A DNA stretch of 64,000 bases from Mycobacterium rhizamassiliense (GTDB lineage: Bacteria > Actinomycetota > Actinomycetes > Mycobacteriales > Mycobacteriaceae). A program made the translations under genes and the position numbers. The notes beneath the pieces are model-generated. The model made no database searches and was not told where the DNA came from. It worked only from the letters and a program-made list of their open reading frames with translations. This document shows, in pieces, positions 26,733 through 35,347 of the stretch; the first letter of the stretch is position 1; each line of letters starts with the position of its first letter. Where the stretch lies: assembly GCF_900157375.1 (NCBI RefSeq), contig NZ_LT721901.1, positions 4,111,685-4,175,684 of the forward strand, read 5' to 3'.

Positions 26733-27977
26733 ATGTCTTCGATCGCATCTGCGCCTGCTGTGACTCCTGCTGATCGTCTCGAGGTGTTGTTCGAGGAGTT
26801 GGCAGAGTTGGCCGGTCAGCGCAACGCGATTGACGGGCGCACCGTGGAGATCGTCGCCGAGATCGATCGCGAGGGGCTGTGCGGGATGACCGGTGCGCGG
26901 TCGGTGGCGGCGCTGGTGGGGTGGAAGCTGGGACTGTCATCGGCCAACGCTCATACGATCACCGCCGTGGCGGGACGGCTTGAGGAGTTTCCGCGCTGCG
27001 CGCAGGGCATGGCCGAGGGTCGACTTTCGTTGGATCAGGTCGGGGTCATCGCGGCGCGCGCAGGCGAGGGCTCTGATGAGCATTATGCGGAGCTGGCGCA
27101 GGTGGCCACGGTCAATCAGCTGCGTACCGCGGTGGCGCTCGAACCGCGACCCGAACCCGATTCTCGGCCGCAACCGGGGCCCTCGATCACCAAGACCGCC
27201 GACGACCAGTTCGCCTCTTGGCGGATTAGGCTTCCGCACCCGGACGCGGCCAAGTTCGAGGCCGCCTTGGCGTCGCATCGCGAGGCGCTGGTCACCGAAT
27301 GGAAGCAGGACCGCGGCGAGGGTGAGCGCGCGTCAGAGACTGCGCCGCCGTTTCCCGGCACCCTCGAGGCATTTATGCGTCTGGTCGAGTCGGGCTGGGA
27401 CGCCGAGGCAGCCCGCCGGCCACACGGGCAGCACACCACGGTGGTAGTGCATGTCGATGCGGCGGAGCGCGCTGCGGCGCTGCATCTGGGTCCGCTGTTG
27501 TCCGACGCCGAGCGTCGCTACCTGACCTGTGATGCCACCTGTGAGGTGTGGTTTGAACGCGACGGTGAGGTGATCGGTGCCGGGCGGGCGACGCGGCTGA
27601 TCAGCCGGCGGCTTCGAAGAGCGCTCGAGCACCGCGACCGTATGTGCGTGGTGCCCGGGTGCGGGGCCACCCGTGGACTGCACGCCCACCACATTCGACA
27701 TTGGGAAGACGGCGGGCCCACCGAGTTGTGCAATTTGGTGCTGGTCTGCCCGTACCACCATCGGCTGCACCACCAGGGGGGCATCACCATTACCGGCCCC
27801 GCGGCCGATCTCGTCGTCACCGACAGCGCCGCGCGGCGGCTGGACGCAGGGTCGTTGGCGCGGCCGCCGACCCTGGCTCCGCCCGATGTTCCACCGTGCC
27901 CCGGCCCTACCGGCGAGCGCGCCGACTGGTGGTGGTATGAACCCTTCCAGCCTCAACCGCCACCGGCAATCAACTAG
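26733..27977 (+). CDS. DUF222/HNH endonuclease domain protein (13E12 repeat family)
   Basis: 414 residues from ATG 26733. The helical DUF222 domain fills residues 15-300. The HNH nuclease follows: CVVPGCGATRGLHAHHIRHW, then ELCNLVLVCPYHHRLHH, with both zinc cysteines and the catalytic His present. Mycobacteria carry several such REP13E12-type genes, thought to be mobile or phage-attachment related; function is unproven. The 50 bases ahead (CAAAACTTGTCGTACCCCGC and on to the start) look like the conserved upstream of this family, but I cannot align copies. No second copy is in the window. Confidence 0.9.
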   Translation: MSSIASAPAVTPADRLEVLFEELAELAGQRNAIDGRTVEIVAEIDREGLCGMTGARSVAALVGWKLGLSSANAHTITAVAGRLEEFPRCAQGMAEGRLSLDQVGVIAARAGEGSDEHYAELAQVATVNQLRTAVALEPRPEPDSRPQPGPSITKTADDQFASWRIRLPHPDAAKFEAALASHREALVTEWKQDRGEGERASETAPPFPGTLEAFMRLVESGWDAEAARRPHGQHTTVVVHVDAAERAAALHLGPLLSDAERRYLTCDATCEVWFERDGEVIGAGRATRLISRRLRRALEHRDRMCVVPGCGATRGLHAHHIRHWEDGGPTELCNLVLVCPYHHRLHHQGGITITGPAADLVVTDSAARRLDAGSLARPPTLAPPDVPPCPGPTGERADWWWYEPFQPQPPPAIN

Positions 27978-28310
27978 ACCGCTCACGCGGCTCAGCGCAG
28001 TCGCCTGGGGCACTAGACAATTCGCTTGCGGTTGGCTTAGAGGTTCGCCGTTAACTTCAGCGGCTCGTTGACGCGGAAAAGCTTGGTCACGCCACTTGTA
28101 CGAATAGAACGGAAAAGTCGGTGTCGTCGATGCCGATGTCATCAACATCCTGAATTCGGAAGGCGTCCGGATCGAAGGCGCCGACGCCGACGAGGTTGAA
28201 TGATCGGGCTGTCTTAAATTGCCGCGCGGGATTATTCTTTCGTTCGCGGCGGCATTGCAGGCATGCCAGCGCGACGTTTCGGGGGCCTCCGGGAAAGGGG
28301 GGTGCACGTA
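27978..28310. other. Gene-free 333-bp spacer with a possible minus-strand gene remnant
   Basis: No complete gene. On the minus strand, from about 28290 down to a TGA at 28087-28089, one frame is free of stops and uses ordinary mycobacterial codons (it contains SFNLVGVGAFDPDAFR and ends SVLFVQVA). It has no start, so it may be the tail of a gene cut off when the TIR-STAND gene or the HNH gene arrived. Immediately after it another short frame reads VTKLFRVNEPLKLTANL then stop. I recognise neither. Confidence 0.25.
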
Positions 28311-31300
28311 GTGTCGCGGATCTTCTTGAGCCACTCCAGCAAGGACACTCGCGAGGCTGTCGCGCTCAAGCTGTGGCTGACCGGGCAGCGACCGGAGTTG
28401 GGCGACGAGATCTTCATCGACGTCGACACCCAGACCGGCCTGAAACTGGGCGAGCAGTGGAAGACCCAGTTGTTCACCGGCAAGTCGCGGTGCGAGCACT
28501 TCATCTGTCTGCTCTCCCAGAATTGGGCGGATTCCACCGAGTGCAACGTCGAGTACCGCACCGCCGAGGGACTGGGCAAGCGGATATTGGTCGCCCGGCT
28601 GGAGGATCTGGGGCACAACGACATCACCTCGGCGTGGCAGCACTGCGATCTGTTCGCAGGCGGTGAGTGCAGCGATATCGAGGTCCCGGGTGGTCCACCG
28701 GTGCGCTTCAACACCGAAGCACTCACCAGCATCATGGACGCCGTCGATGGCAACGGAACCGGACCGCGGCAGTTCGTGTGGCCGCCCAGAACGGATCCCG
28801 GCCGGGCGCCCTATCGCGGATGGGAGCCCTTCGAAGAGATCGACGCCGGGGTGTTCTTCGGCCGTGACGCGGTGATCGAGCGTGGCCTGGATGCATTGCT
28901 GGGCATGCGTTTTCGGCTGCTGGCCACCATGTCCGGGCTCAAATCACTGTTCGTGGTGCTGGGGCCCTCGGGCAGCGGGAAGTCGTCGTTCCTGCGGGCC
29001 GGGCTGATTCCGCGGCTGCGTCGCCAGGACCGCGAGTTCGTGGTGCTGGGAATCATGCGGCCGCAGGGCAACGCGCTGGTTGGCGACTCGGGCCTGGCCG
29101 CGGCCATCCATGCGGGGCGCGAATCCCTCGGCCTGTCGAGCCCGTCGCTGGGCAGCATCAAGAAAGCCTGCGGGCAAGGCGATGTCGATCAGCTGTTGGT
29201 ACTGCTGCGCGAAATCCGCCTGGCCGCAGCGGCGCAATCGGCGCACAACGCCGACCCCAATGCCTCCGCGCCGACCCTGGTGTTGCCGATCGACCAGGCC
29301 GAGGAGTTGTTTTCCGCCGAGGCCGGGCCGCAGACCGAACAGTTCCTGAACATGCTGGCCGAGTTGATCCACCGGATCAACACCGACGAGGTGGGATTGG
29401 TTGTCGCCGTGACGATCCGGACCGACCGCTACGAGGCGATGCAAAGCCATCCCGCCCTCGACGGGATCGGCGCGGCGATCTTCGACGACCTCAAACCCAT
29501 GCCGCGCGAGGAGTTCAAAGAGGTGATCGTCGGCCCGGCGGCACGCAGCACCGAGGCGGGCACGCGCCTGGTCATCAGGGACAACCTGGTGACGAGCCTG
29601 CTTCGGGACGCCGGCGACGGCGCGGACACCCTGCCGCTGGTCGCGCTCACGCTGTCCCGGCTGTACAGCGACTACGGCGGCACCGGCGAAATCAGCGCAA
29701 CGGATTACGAGGCCATGGGCGGGATGGCCGACGTCGTCAACAATGCGATCGAGGAGCTGCTGGGCCAATATCCCGACGGCCGCACCGCCGCGTTGGAGTT
29801 GTTGCGGTCGGCATTCATTCCGTGGCTGGCGACCATCAACTCGCTGAACGACCAAGCTTTAAGACGGGTGGCCCTCGAGTCCGATCTGCCCAAGGAGAGC
29901 CACCCGCTGATCGACGCGTTCGTAACGAAGCGGCTGCTGGTGCGCGACGAGCGGGATGGCAACGTCGTGGTCGAGGTCGCGCTGGAAAGCCTGCTGCGCC
30001 AATGGGATACGCTGGCCGGCTGGCTGGTCGAAGAACGCCTGAACCTCAAGATCGCCGACGACATCGAACGCAACGCGGCCGCATGGGAGAACCAAAGCCA
30101 CGATGCGTCTTGGCTGCTGACCGGCAGCCGGCTGGACGACGCCGAAAAGCTGGCCGCCAGAGAGGGCTTCAGTACTTTACTGGCCGACTGCCGGGCCTAC
30201 CTGGGGGCCTGCCGCGAGGCCGAGAACCAACGGCTGCACGACGAAGAAGAGTTGCGCAACGAAAAGCTCAGCCACGCCGAAGAAGTCGCGCGGCACGCGC
30301 AGGAGAGCCAGAAGGCCGCGGAGCGCCACGCGGGCATGTTGCGCAGGCGCTCGCGGGTACTGACCGTCGTCGCCGTGATCGCGATTCTGGCGGCCGCGGC
30401 CGCGATTTACGGGGTGGTGACGGCGACCCAGGCCCGCAAGCAGGCCAACGAGCGCACCCGCGAGGCGATCGCCTTGCGGCTGACATCGGAGGGCCGCGCG
30501 ATACTCGGCGGTGAGCTGGAGGGCGGTGACATCCGCGCCATCCAGGAGATCCTCGCGGCACCCGGCGTTTCCCCGGGCGCGGACAGGGGTGCGCTCTACG
30601 ACGGACTGGTCGGGCTGTCGACCACCCTCAAGATCATCGCCACGCCAAACCCCGTGCAGGACATCTCGATAAGCCCGGACGGACACCGCATCGTCACCGC
30701 GCAGTTCGACGGCTCATTGCGGCTGTGGGACTCCGAGACGGGCCAGCCGATCGGGTCGCCGCTCACCGGTCACCGCGGGGTGGCCGAGGTGGTCACCTAC
30801 AGCCACGATGGGCACCGGATCATTTCGGGCGGGGACGACAACACCGTGCGGGTGTGGGACGCCGACACGGGCAAGCCCATCGGTGCACCCTTCGTCGGCC
30901 ATACCGACAAGGTGACGTGCCTGGCCATCAGTCCCGATGGGCGCCTTATCGTTTCGGGCAGCGTCGACCGCACCATCCGCAGGTGGAATGCCGATACCGG
31001 CCAGCAGATCGGTGCCCCGCTGCTGGGCAACGCCGGTCCGGTCGGCGACGTCGAGTTCGATCCGGACGGGCACCAATTCGCCTCCGGTGGGGACGACAAG
31101 ACCGTGCGGCTGTGGAACGCCGATACCGGCCAACAGATCGGCGCTCCGTTGATCGGCCACACCGATTGGGTGCAGAGCCTGTCCTACAGCCCGGACGGAC
31201 GCCACCTGGTCTCGGCGAGCTTCGACAAGACATTGCGCGTCTGGGACACCCAGACCGGCAAGCAGGTGGGAGAGCCGTTCGTCGGTCACACGGGATCGGT

Positions 31301-32318
31301 TGCCAGCGTTGCCTATAGCCCCGACGGGCACCAGATCATTTCGGGCGGCGAGGACGACGTGGTGCGGATCTGGGACGCCGATACCGGCCAGCCCGTGGGC
31401 GATCCGCGCGACGGGGCTACGGGCTGGGTAACCGGCGTGCAGTACAGCCCGGGTGGTCATCGCTTTTTCTCGAGTGGCAACGACGGAACCGTGCGGATCT
31501 GGGGCGCGGGCCTACACACCTGGGCCGGCCAGATGGGGAACGTGCTCAGCGCTCAATTCAGTCCGGACGGCCATCGCGTCATCGCCGGTGGTGAAGACAA
31601 GATTCTGCGGCTATGGAATGCCGACACCGGCCTGACGATCGGCGAGCCCATGACCGGTCACACCGATGTGGTGACGAGCGTGGCCTACAGCCCCGACGGG
31701 CGCCGGGTCGCGTCCGCCAGCAAGGACGGCACCGCGCGACTGTGGGATGTCGAGACCGGCCAGCCGGTTGGCCCACCGTTGGTCGGCCACGCCGAGGCGC
31801 TGACCAGTGTGGCGTTCAGCCCGGACGGCAGGATGATCGCGTCCGGAAGCCACGACAAGACGGTGCGGCTGTGGGACGCCAACACCGGTGCGCCGATCGG
31901 CCAACCCCTGATTGGGGCGACCGACGCGGTGTCCAGCGTCGCGTTCAGTCCCGACGGGCACCAAATCGCTGCTGGCAGTTTCGATAACATGATCCGGCTC
32001 TGGGATGTGGCCACCGGCCACCTGATCGGGCAACCGTGGTCCGGCCACACCAGCGGGGTGACGAGCCTGTCCTTCTTCCCGGACGGCCGCCACCTGGTGT
32101 CCGGTAGCCAAGACGACACGTTACGCATCTGGGAGGTCGCGACCGGCAAGACCGTCGGCAACCCGATGAAGGGCCACACCGGAACCGTCACCGGCGTTTC
32201 GGTCAGCTCGAACGGCACCGCATCATGTCCGGCAGCGAAGACAAGAACCTGCGGATGTGGGACGCCGACACCGGCAAGCCCGTCGGTCAGCCGCTGTCCG
32301 CCGACACCCAGGCGGTGA
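28311..32318 (+). CDS. TIR-nSTAND1-WD40 protein (NLR-like), frameshifted near the 3' end
   Basis: As read, about 1335 residues from GTG 28311 (Gly-rich ribosome site AAAGGGG about eight bases ahead). Order: TIR domain (RIFLSHSSKD; catalytic-type Glu81 in CNVEYRTAE) at 1-130; nSTAND1 P-loop NTPase at about 200-560 with Walker A GPSGSGKSS (from residue 218) and Walker B LPIDQAEELF; a charged coiled-coil stretch; a single hydrophobic helix VLTVVAVIAILAAAAAIYGVV (about 682-702); then WD40 repeats from about 783. TIR domains of this type cleave NAD+; STAND modules oligomerise after ligand sensing, so an abortive-infection role is the natural inference. Twelve WD units are in frame; one base is missing near 32216, which puts the last two units in another frame and ends this frame in 32 unrelated residues. 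Confidence 0.85.
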   Translation: MSRIFLSHSSKDTREAVALKLWLTGQRPELGDEIFIDVDTQTGLKLGEQWKTQLFTGKSRCEHFICLLSQNWADSTECNVEYRTAEGLGKRILVARLEDLGHNDITSAWQHCDLFAGGECSDIEVPGGPPVRFNTEALTSIMDAVDGNGTGPRQFVWPPRTDPGRAPYRGWEPFEEIDAGVFFGRDAVIERGLDALLGMRFRLLATMSGLKSLFVVLGPSGSGKSSFLRAGLIPRLRRQDREFVVLGIMRPQGNALVGDSGLAAAIHAGRESLGLSSPSLGSIKKACGQGDVDQLLVLLREIRLAAAAQSAHNADPNASAPTLVLPIDQAEELFSAEAGPQTEQFLNMLAELIHRINTDEVGLVVAVTIRTDRYEAMQSHPALDGIGAAIFDDLKPMPREEFKEVIVGPAARSTEAGTRLVIRDNLVTSLLRDAGDGADTLPLVALTLSRLYSDYGGTGEISATDYEAMGGMADVVNNAIEELLGQYPDGRTAALELLRSAFIPWLATINSLNDQALRRVALESDLPKESHPLIDAFVTKRLLVRDERDGNVVVEVALESLLRQWDTLAGWLVEERLNLKIADDIERNAAAWENQSHDASWLLTGSRLDDAEKLAAREGFSTLLADCRAYLGACREAENQRLHDEEELRNEKLSHAEEVARHAQESQKAAERHAGMLRRRSRVLTVVAVIAILAAAAAIYGVVTATQARKQANERTREAIALRLTSEGRAILGGELEGGDIRAIQEILAAPGVSPGADRGALYDGLVGLSTTLKIIATPNPVQDISISPDGHRIVTAQFDGSLRLWDSETGQPIGSPLTGHRGVAEVVTYSHDGHRIISGGDDNTVRVWDADTGKPIGAPFVGHTDKVTCLAISPDGRLIVSGSVDRTIRRWNADTGQQIGAPLLGNAGPVGDVEFDPDGHQFASGGDDKTVRLWNADTGQQIGAPLIGHTDWVQSLSYSPDGRHLVSASFDKTLRVWDTQTGKQVGEPFVGHTGSVASVAYSPDGHQIISGGEDDVVRIWDADTGQPVGDPRDGATGWVTGVQYSPGGHRFFSSGNDGTVRIWGAGLHTWAGQMGNVLSAQFSPDGHRVIAGGEDKILRLWNADTGLTIGEPMTGHTDVVTSVAYSPDGRRVASASKDGTARLWDVETGQPVGPPLVGHAEALTSVAFSPDGRMIASGSHDKTVRLWDANTGAPIGQPLIGATDAVSSVAFSPDGHQIAAGSFDNMIRLWDVATGHLIGQPWSGHTSGVTSLSFFPDGRHLVSGSQDDTLRIWEVATGKTVGNPMKGHTGTVTGVSVSSNGTASCPAAKTRTCGCGTPTPASPSVSRCPPTPRR

Positions 32319-32396
32319 ACAGCGTCGCCTTCAGCCCCGACCGGCACCGGGTGGTGTCGGCCTCCGACGATGGTCAATTGCGGTTGTGGCCCGCCC
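30660..32396 (+). repeat. Fourteen tandem WD40-coding repeats of about 129 bp
   Basis: Each unit encodes about 43 residues with SPDGHR(I/V)-SGG-DxTVRLWD-ADTGQPIG-PLxGH. Counting the xDxxxRxW motif gives 14 units, 12 in the main frame and two after the frameshift. Fourteen is two seven-bladed propellers. The DNA of neighbouring units is close enough for slippage or recombination. Confidence 0.85.
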
Positions 32397-32536
32397 CTCC
32401 CAGTGATGAATGGGTGAAGCTGTTGTGCGACAAGCTTTCTACCAACATGACTCACGCGCAGTGGGATCAGTGGGTGTCGCCGAACATCGGGTACATCAAG
32501 GCGTGTTCGGGCCTTCCCGATCCGCCGAACTCTTAG
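32216..32536 (+). pseudogene. Out-of-frame 3' end of the TIR-nSTAND1-WD40 gene
   Basis: Directly continues the WD40 protein in the -1 frame: MSGSEDKNLRMWDADTGKP, one more unit ending DDGQLRLWP, then a C-terminal helix pair (DEWVKLLCDKL, THAQWDQWVSP) that is typical for the end of these proteins. The junction reads AACGGCACCGCATCATG; restoring one C (GGCCACCGC) gives SSNGHRIMSGSED and a protein of about 1408 residues. It could be a real mutation, a phase-variable site or a sequencing error. Confidence 0.75.
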
Positions 32537-33423
32537 CGCCGGTGTTCGGCGTGCCGGGCGATCGTCTCGGCGAGCGCCTGGGCGGCGCGGCTCGTCGGGT
32601 GCGGCGCTGCCGACACCAACGACAGCGTCCACGTCAGCGACGGGTGCAGGGGAACCTCGGTGAGGTCGGGAAAGCGGCGGGCCGCGCTGACGGGCAGGAC
32701 GGTCGCCGCCAGCCGGTGCCGGACGAGTTCGGCGGCGATCGCGTAGTCGGCGACCTCGTACGCGTTGACCGGCTGGACACCGGCGGCGGAAAAGCCCGCG
32801 TCGAGGCGGCGGCGGATTCCCCATCCGGTGGGGAATCCGATGAAGTCCAGCCCGGCGAGATCGGCGAGCTGCACCCGGCGCCGGCGCGCCAGCGGATGGG
32901 TGGATTCGCAGACGAAGACCATGGGTTCCTCGGTCAGTTCCTGGAACGTGATGAGGCGCGAGGGTGACGACGAGAGCGAGACCAGGGCCAGGTCCATCTT
33001 GCCGTCCGCGATCGCGTCCAGGTGCCCGGCCGAGCCCGTAAGGCTTTGCCGAAGGCGGACGGTGACCAGCGGGTTGAGCCGGCGAAACTCCTGCAGCATT
33101 GCGGGAAGGTTCAGAGTTCCCCAGGACATCAGGGTGCCGAGGGTGACGGTTCCGGTGAGCTGCTCGCGGTAGTCCTCCACCGAGGAACGGGCCCGCTGAG
33201 CTGTGCGGATGACCTCGCGGGCCTGCTGCAGGAAAGCCTCGCCCGCGGCGGTGAGCGCGATCTGGCGCTTGGCGCGATCGAACAGCTCGATGCCCAGTTC
33301 CTTTTCCAGGTTGGCCACCGACACCGAGAGCGCCGACTGCACGACATGTATCTCCTGGGCCGCCCGGGAGAAGTTCAGCTCGGCGGCCACGGCGACGAAG
33401 TACTCCAGCTGCCGCAGCTCCAT
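32533..33423 (-). CDS. LysR-family transcriptional regulator
   Basis: 296 residues from ATG 33423. The winged HTH is unmistakable: MELRQLEYFVAVAAELNFSR, then AAQEIHVVQSALSVSVANLE and LFDRAKRQIALTAAG. The effector-binding domain follows (TGTVTLGTLMSWG). It is divergent from the aromatic dioxygenase operon, the usual CatR/BenM arrangement, so it likely activates that operon with a pathway intermediate as coinducer. It converges on the WD40 gene with its stop overlapping. A palindrome between the divergent starts is the probable binding site. Confidence 0.92.
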   Translation of the reverse strand: MELRQLEYFVAVAAELNFSRAAQEIHVVQSALSVSVANLEKELGIELFDRAKRQIALTAAGEAFLQQAREVIRTAQRARSSVEDYREQLTGTVTLGTLMSWGTLNLPAMLQEFRRLNPLVTVRLRQSLTGSAGHLDAIADGKMDLALVSLSSSPSRLITFQELTEEPMVFVCESTHPLARRRRVQLADLAGLDFIGFPTGWGIRRRLDAGFSAAGVQPVNAYEVADYAIAAELVRHRLAATVLPVSAARRFPDLTEVPLHPSLTWTLSLVSAAPHPTSRAAQALAETIARHAEHRR

Positions 33424-33441
33424 CTTCGACAATCTATCGCT

Positions 33442-33454
33442 AATCACGATGATT
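33442..33454. promoter_or_regulatory. Inverted repeat in LysR/aromatic-operon divergent region
   Basis: AATCA-CGA-TGATT, 19 bases upstream of the LysR start, inside an AT-rich patch that is rare in this genome. LysR sites are often ATC-N-GAT dyads of this kind. A second weak dyad (ATCGAT) follows. Confidence 0.4.
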
Positions 33455-33544
33455 TTGATCGATTTCCTTCGTTGGACGCGATGGGCGGCCGGGTGTTGTC
33501 TGTTACCAGGCAAAAGAACCTCAGCATCCCGAGAGGAGATGACC

Positions 33545-33880
33545 GTGTTTTCATCGTCACGGATTTCACCGAAGTTTCTGTCGCGGGCCGCGCTGCGGTT
33601 CTACCTGCTGAACGCGTTCGGCCTGTTGATGGCGGCCGCGCTGCTATTCCCGACGCCGGTGTCCGCGGCGCCGAACCCGCCGGCTCCGTGCCCCGCCATC
33701 GCCCACCCGCACGTCGATCCGCACCGGCGGCTGCCGGACTCGTTCAAGGTCAAAATCCCCACGGACCGGCACGCGGAATTCGGCGCGGACAGCGGCGGCG
33801 ACTCGCTGGGACACCAAGCCCGCAACTGTGCACAGAAAGCAATGTCACGCTGGCACATTGACGGCCGCACGCACGGCTAA
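33545..33880 (+). CDS. Small secreted hypothetical protein
   Basis: About 111 residues. GTG 33545 has GAGAGGAG six bases upstream; an ATG at 33539 overlaps that site. The N-terminus is a good signal peptide (ALRFYLLNAFGLLMAAALLF, cleavage after PVSA), followed by a Pro/His-rich mature part with two cysteines (PAPCPAIAHPHVDPH and RNCAQKA). I recognise no family. It lies between the LysR gene and the dioxygenase, 34 bases ahead of the latter, so it may be co-transcribed. Confidence 0.5.
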   Translation: MFSSSRISPKFLSRAALRFYLLNAFGLLMAAALLFPTPVSAAPNPPAPCPAIAHPHVDPHRRLPDSFKVKIPTDRHAEFGADSGGDSLGHQARNCAQKAMSRWHIDGRTHG

Positions 33881-33914
33881 GTTGTGGTGAGTCCCCGTAA
33901 CGGAAGGCACGGAC

Positions 33915-34793
33915 ATGTCGAGCGATCTGACCGAGCAGACCATCACCGGGGTCGTGCAACAAACATTCGACACATCCACCGACGACCGGTTCCGCCAGCT
34001 TTTCGTCAGCCTCGTGCAGCACCTGCACGACTTCGCGCGGGAGGTGCGACTGACCGGCGACGAGTGGTTCACCGCAATGGATTTCATCGAGCGGCTCGGC
34101 AAGATCTCCAGCCCGACCCGGCAGGAGGTGGTGTTGCTGTCGGACATCCTCGGCCTGTCCATGCTGCTGGACACGATGCACGAGAGCCCAGGGGGCTCGG
34201 TCACCGCGTCGGCGTTGCTGGGCCCGTTCTATGTCGAGGGGCGCCCGACCGCCGACAACGGCGCCGACATCTCCAACGGCGTTGCGGGCACACCGATGTT
34301 CGTCACCGGCCGCGTCGTCGACGAACGGGGCAACCCGATCGCCGGCGCGCACGTGGACACCTGGCACAGCGACGGCGTGGGGTTCTACGACGTCCAGCTG
34401 ACCGAGCAACTGCACGGCGAGTTCGCCATGCGCGCCTTGCTGACAACCGACGACGACGGCTGGTTCTGGTACCGCTCGATCGCCCCGCGCTACTACCCGG
34501 TGCCGACCGATGGCCCCTGCGGCGAAATCCTGGGCGCGGCCAATCGATCCGTCATGCGGCCACAGCACGTGCACTTCTGGTTCCGTGCCGACGGCTACCA
34601 CGGGTTGATCACGCAGCTGTTCCTGAAGGACGACTCCTACATCGGCCGCGACGCCGTGTTCGCCGACCGAACGTCGCTGCAGGCCGATTTCGTGCACCAC
34701 GAGCCGGGTCCGGCCCCCGACGGAACCACGGTCGACGAACCCTTTGTGACCCTGGACTGGACGTTCACCCTCGCCGCCAGCACCGACCAATAA
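33915..34793 (+). CDS. Intradiol ring-cleavage dioxygenase, hydroxyquinol 1,2-dioxygenase type
   Basis: 292 residues. A non-heme Fe(III) enzyme that opens catechol or hydroxyquinol between the two hydroxyls. The N-terminal helical dimerisation domain (DDRFRQLFVSLVQHLHDFAR) precedes a beta-sandwich core with GPFYVEG, GRVVDERGNPIAGAHVDTWH, and the iron ligands: Tyr in GFYDVQ, Tyr in RYYPVPTDGP, and two His in RPQHVHFW. These proportions and the VEGxP loop fit the hydroxyquinol branch best. It heads an operon with two carboxymuconolactone-decarboxylase-like genes. Confidence 0.9.
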   Translation: MSSDLTEQTITGVVQQTFDTSTDDRFRQLFVSLVQHLHDFAREVRLTGDEWFTAMDFIERLGKISSPTRQEVVLLSDILGLSMLLDTMHESPGGSVTASALLGPFYVEGRPTADNGADISNGVAGTPMFVTGRVVDERGNPIAGAHVDTWHSDGVGFYDVQLTEQLHGEFAMRALLTTDDDGWFWYRSIAPRYYPVPTDGPCGEILGAANRSVMRPQHVHFWFRADGYHGLITQLFLKDDSYIGRDAVFADRTSLQADFVHHEPGPAPDGTTVDEPFVTLDWTFTLAASTDQ

Positions 34794-34807
34794 GGGAGGA
34801 TCAGACG

Positions 34808-35347
34808 ATGACGCGCATCCCGCTCGCCGACATCGAACAAACCGAACGGCTTCGCCCGTCCACTGATGGGCGTCCACTCAACGTGCTTCGACTGCTGGCC
34901 AACGCCCCCAACGTGTTTGGCGGCTGGGCCGACATGGCGGGCGAGATCTTCACCAGCCCCACCTTCACCCCACGGTCACGCGAAGTGGTCATCCTGCGGG
35001 TCGGCCATTTGCAGAACTCGCCGTACGAGCTTGCCCAGCATGTCGTTTTCGCCCACGCCGCGGGGTTGACCGATCAACAGATCGACGCCCTGCTCGACAC
35101 CGGCGACATCGACGTCGCCGGCTTCAGTGCCGACGAACGCACCCTGATCGACGTCGTCACCGAGTTGTGCGAAACGCGCCGGCTGCGCGACGAGTCCTTC
35201 GCCGCGGCCCACGCGCTGCTCGGCGACGAGGCGCTGACGGAGTTGCTGATGATCGTCAGCTGCTACTACGGCCTGGCGTTGGTGCTCAACGCCGTCGACC
35301 TCGAAATCGACGCCCCGGGGCGGCCGAGGACAGGAGAAGCCCGATGA
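34808..35347 (+). CDS. Carboxymuconolactone decarboxylase (CMD)-family protein, first copy
   Basis: 179 residues from ATG 34808 with GGGAGGA eight bases ahead. All-helical AhpD/CMD fold. The conserved motif reads NSPYELAQHVVFA: the histidine is present, but the CxxC of AhpD peroxidases is not, so peroxidase activity is unlikely. The position right after a ring-cleavage dioxygenase fits a decarboxylase or tautomerase-like step on the cleaved ring. Paralogous to the next gene. Confidence 0.85.
   Translation: MTRIPLADIEQTERLRPSTDGRPLNVLRLLANAPNVFGGWADMAGEIFTSPTFTPRSREVVILRVGHLQNSPYELAQHVVFAHAAGLTDQQIDALLDTGDIDVAGFSADERTLIDVVTELCETRRLRDESFAAAHALLGDEALTELLMIVSCYYGLALVLNAVDLEIDAPGRPRTGEAR

Noticed and set aside
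30660..32396. CRISPR-like regular repeat spacing
   Set aside because: The 129-bp periodic repeats are in frame and encode WD40 units; there are no short identical repeats with unique spacers.
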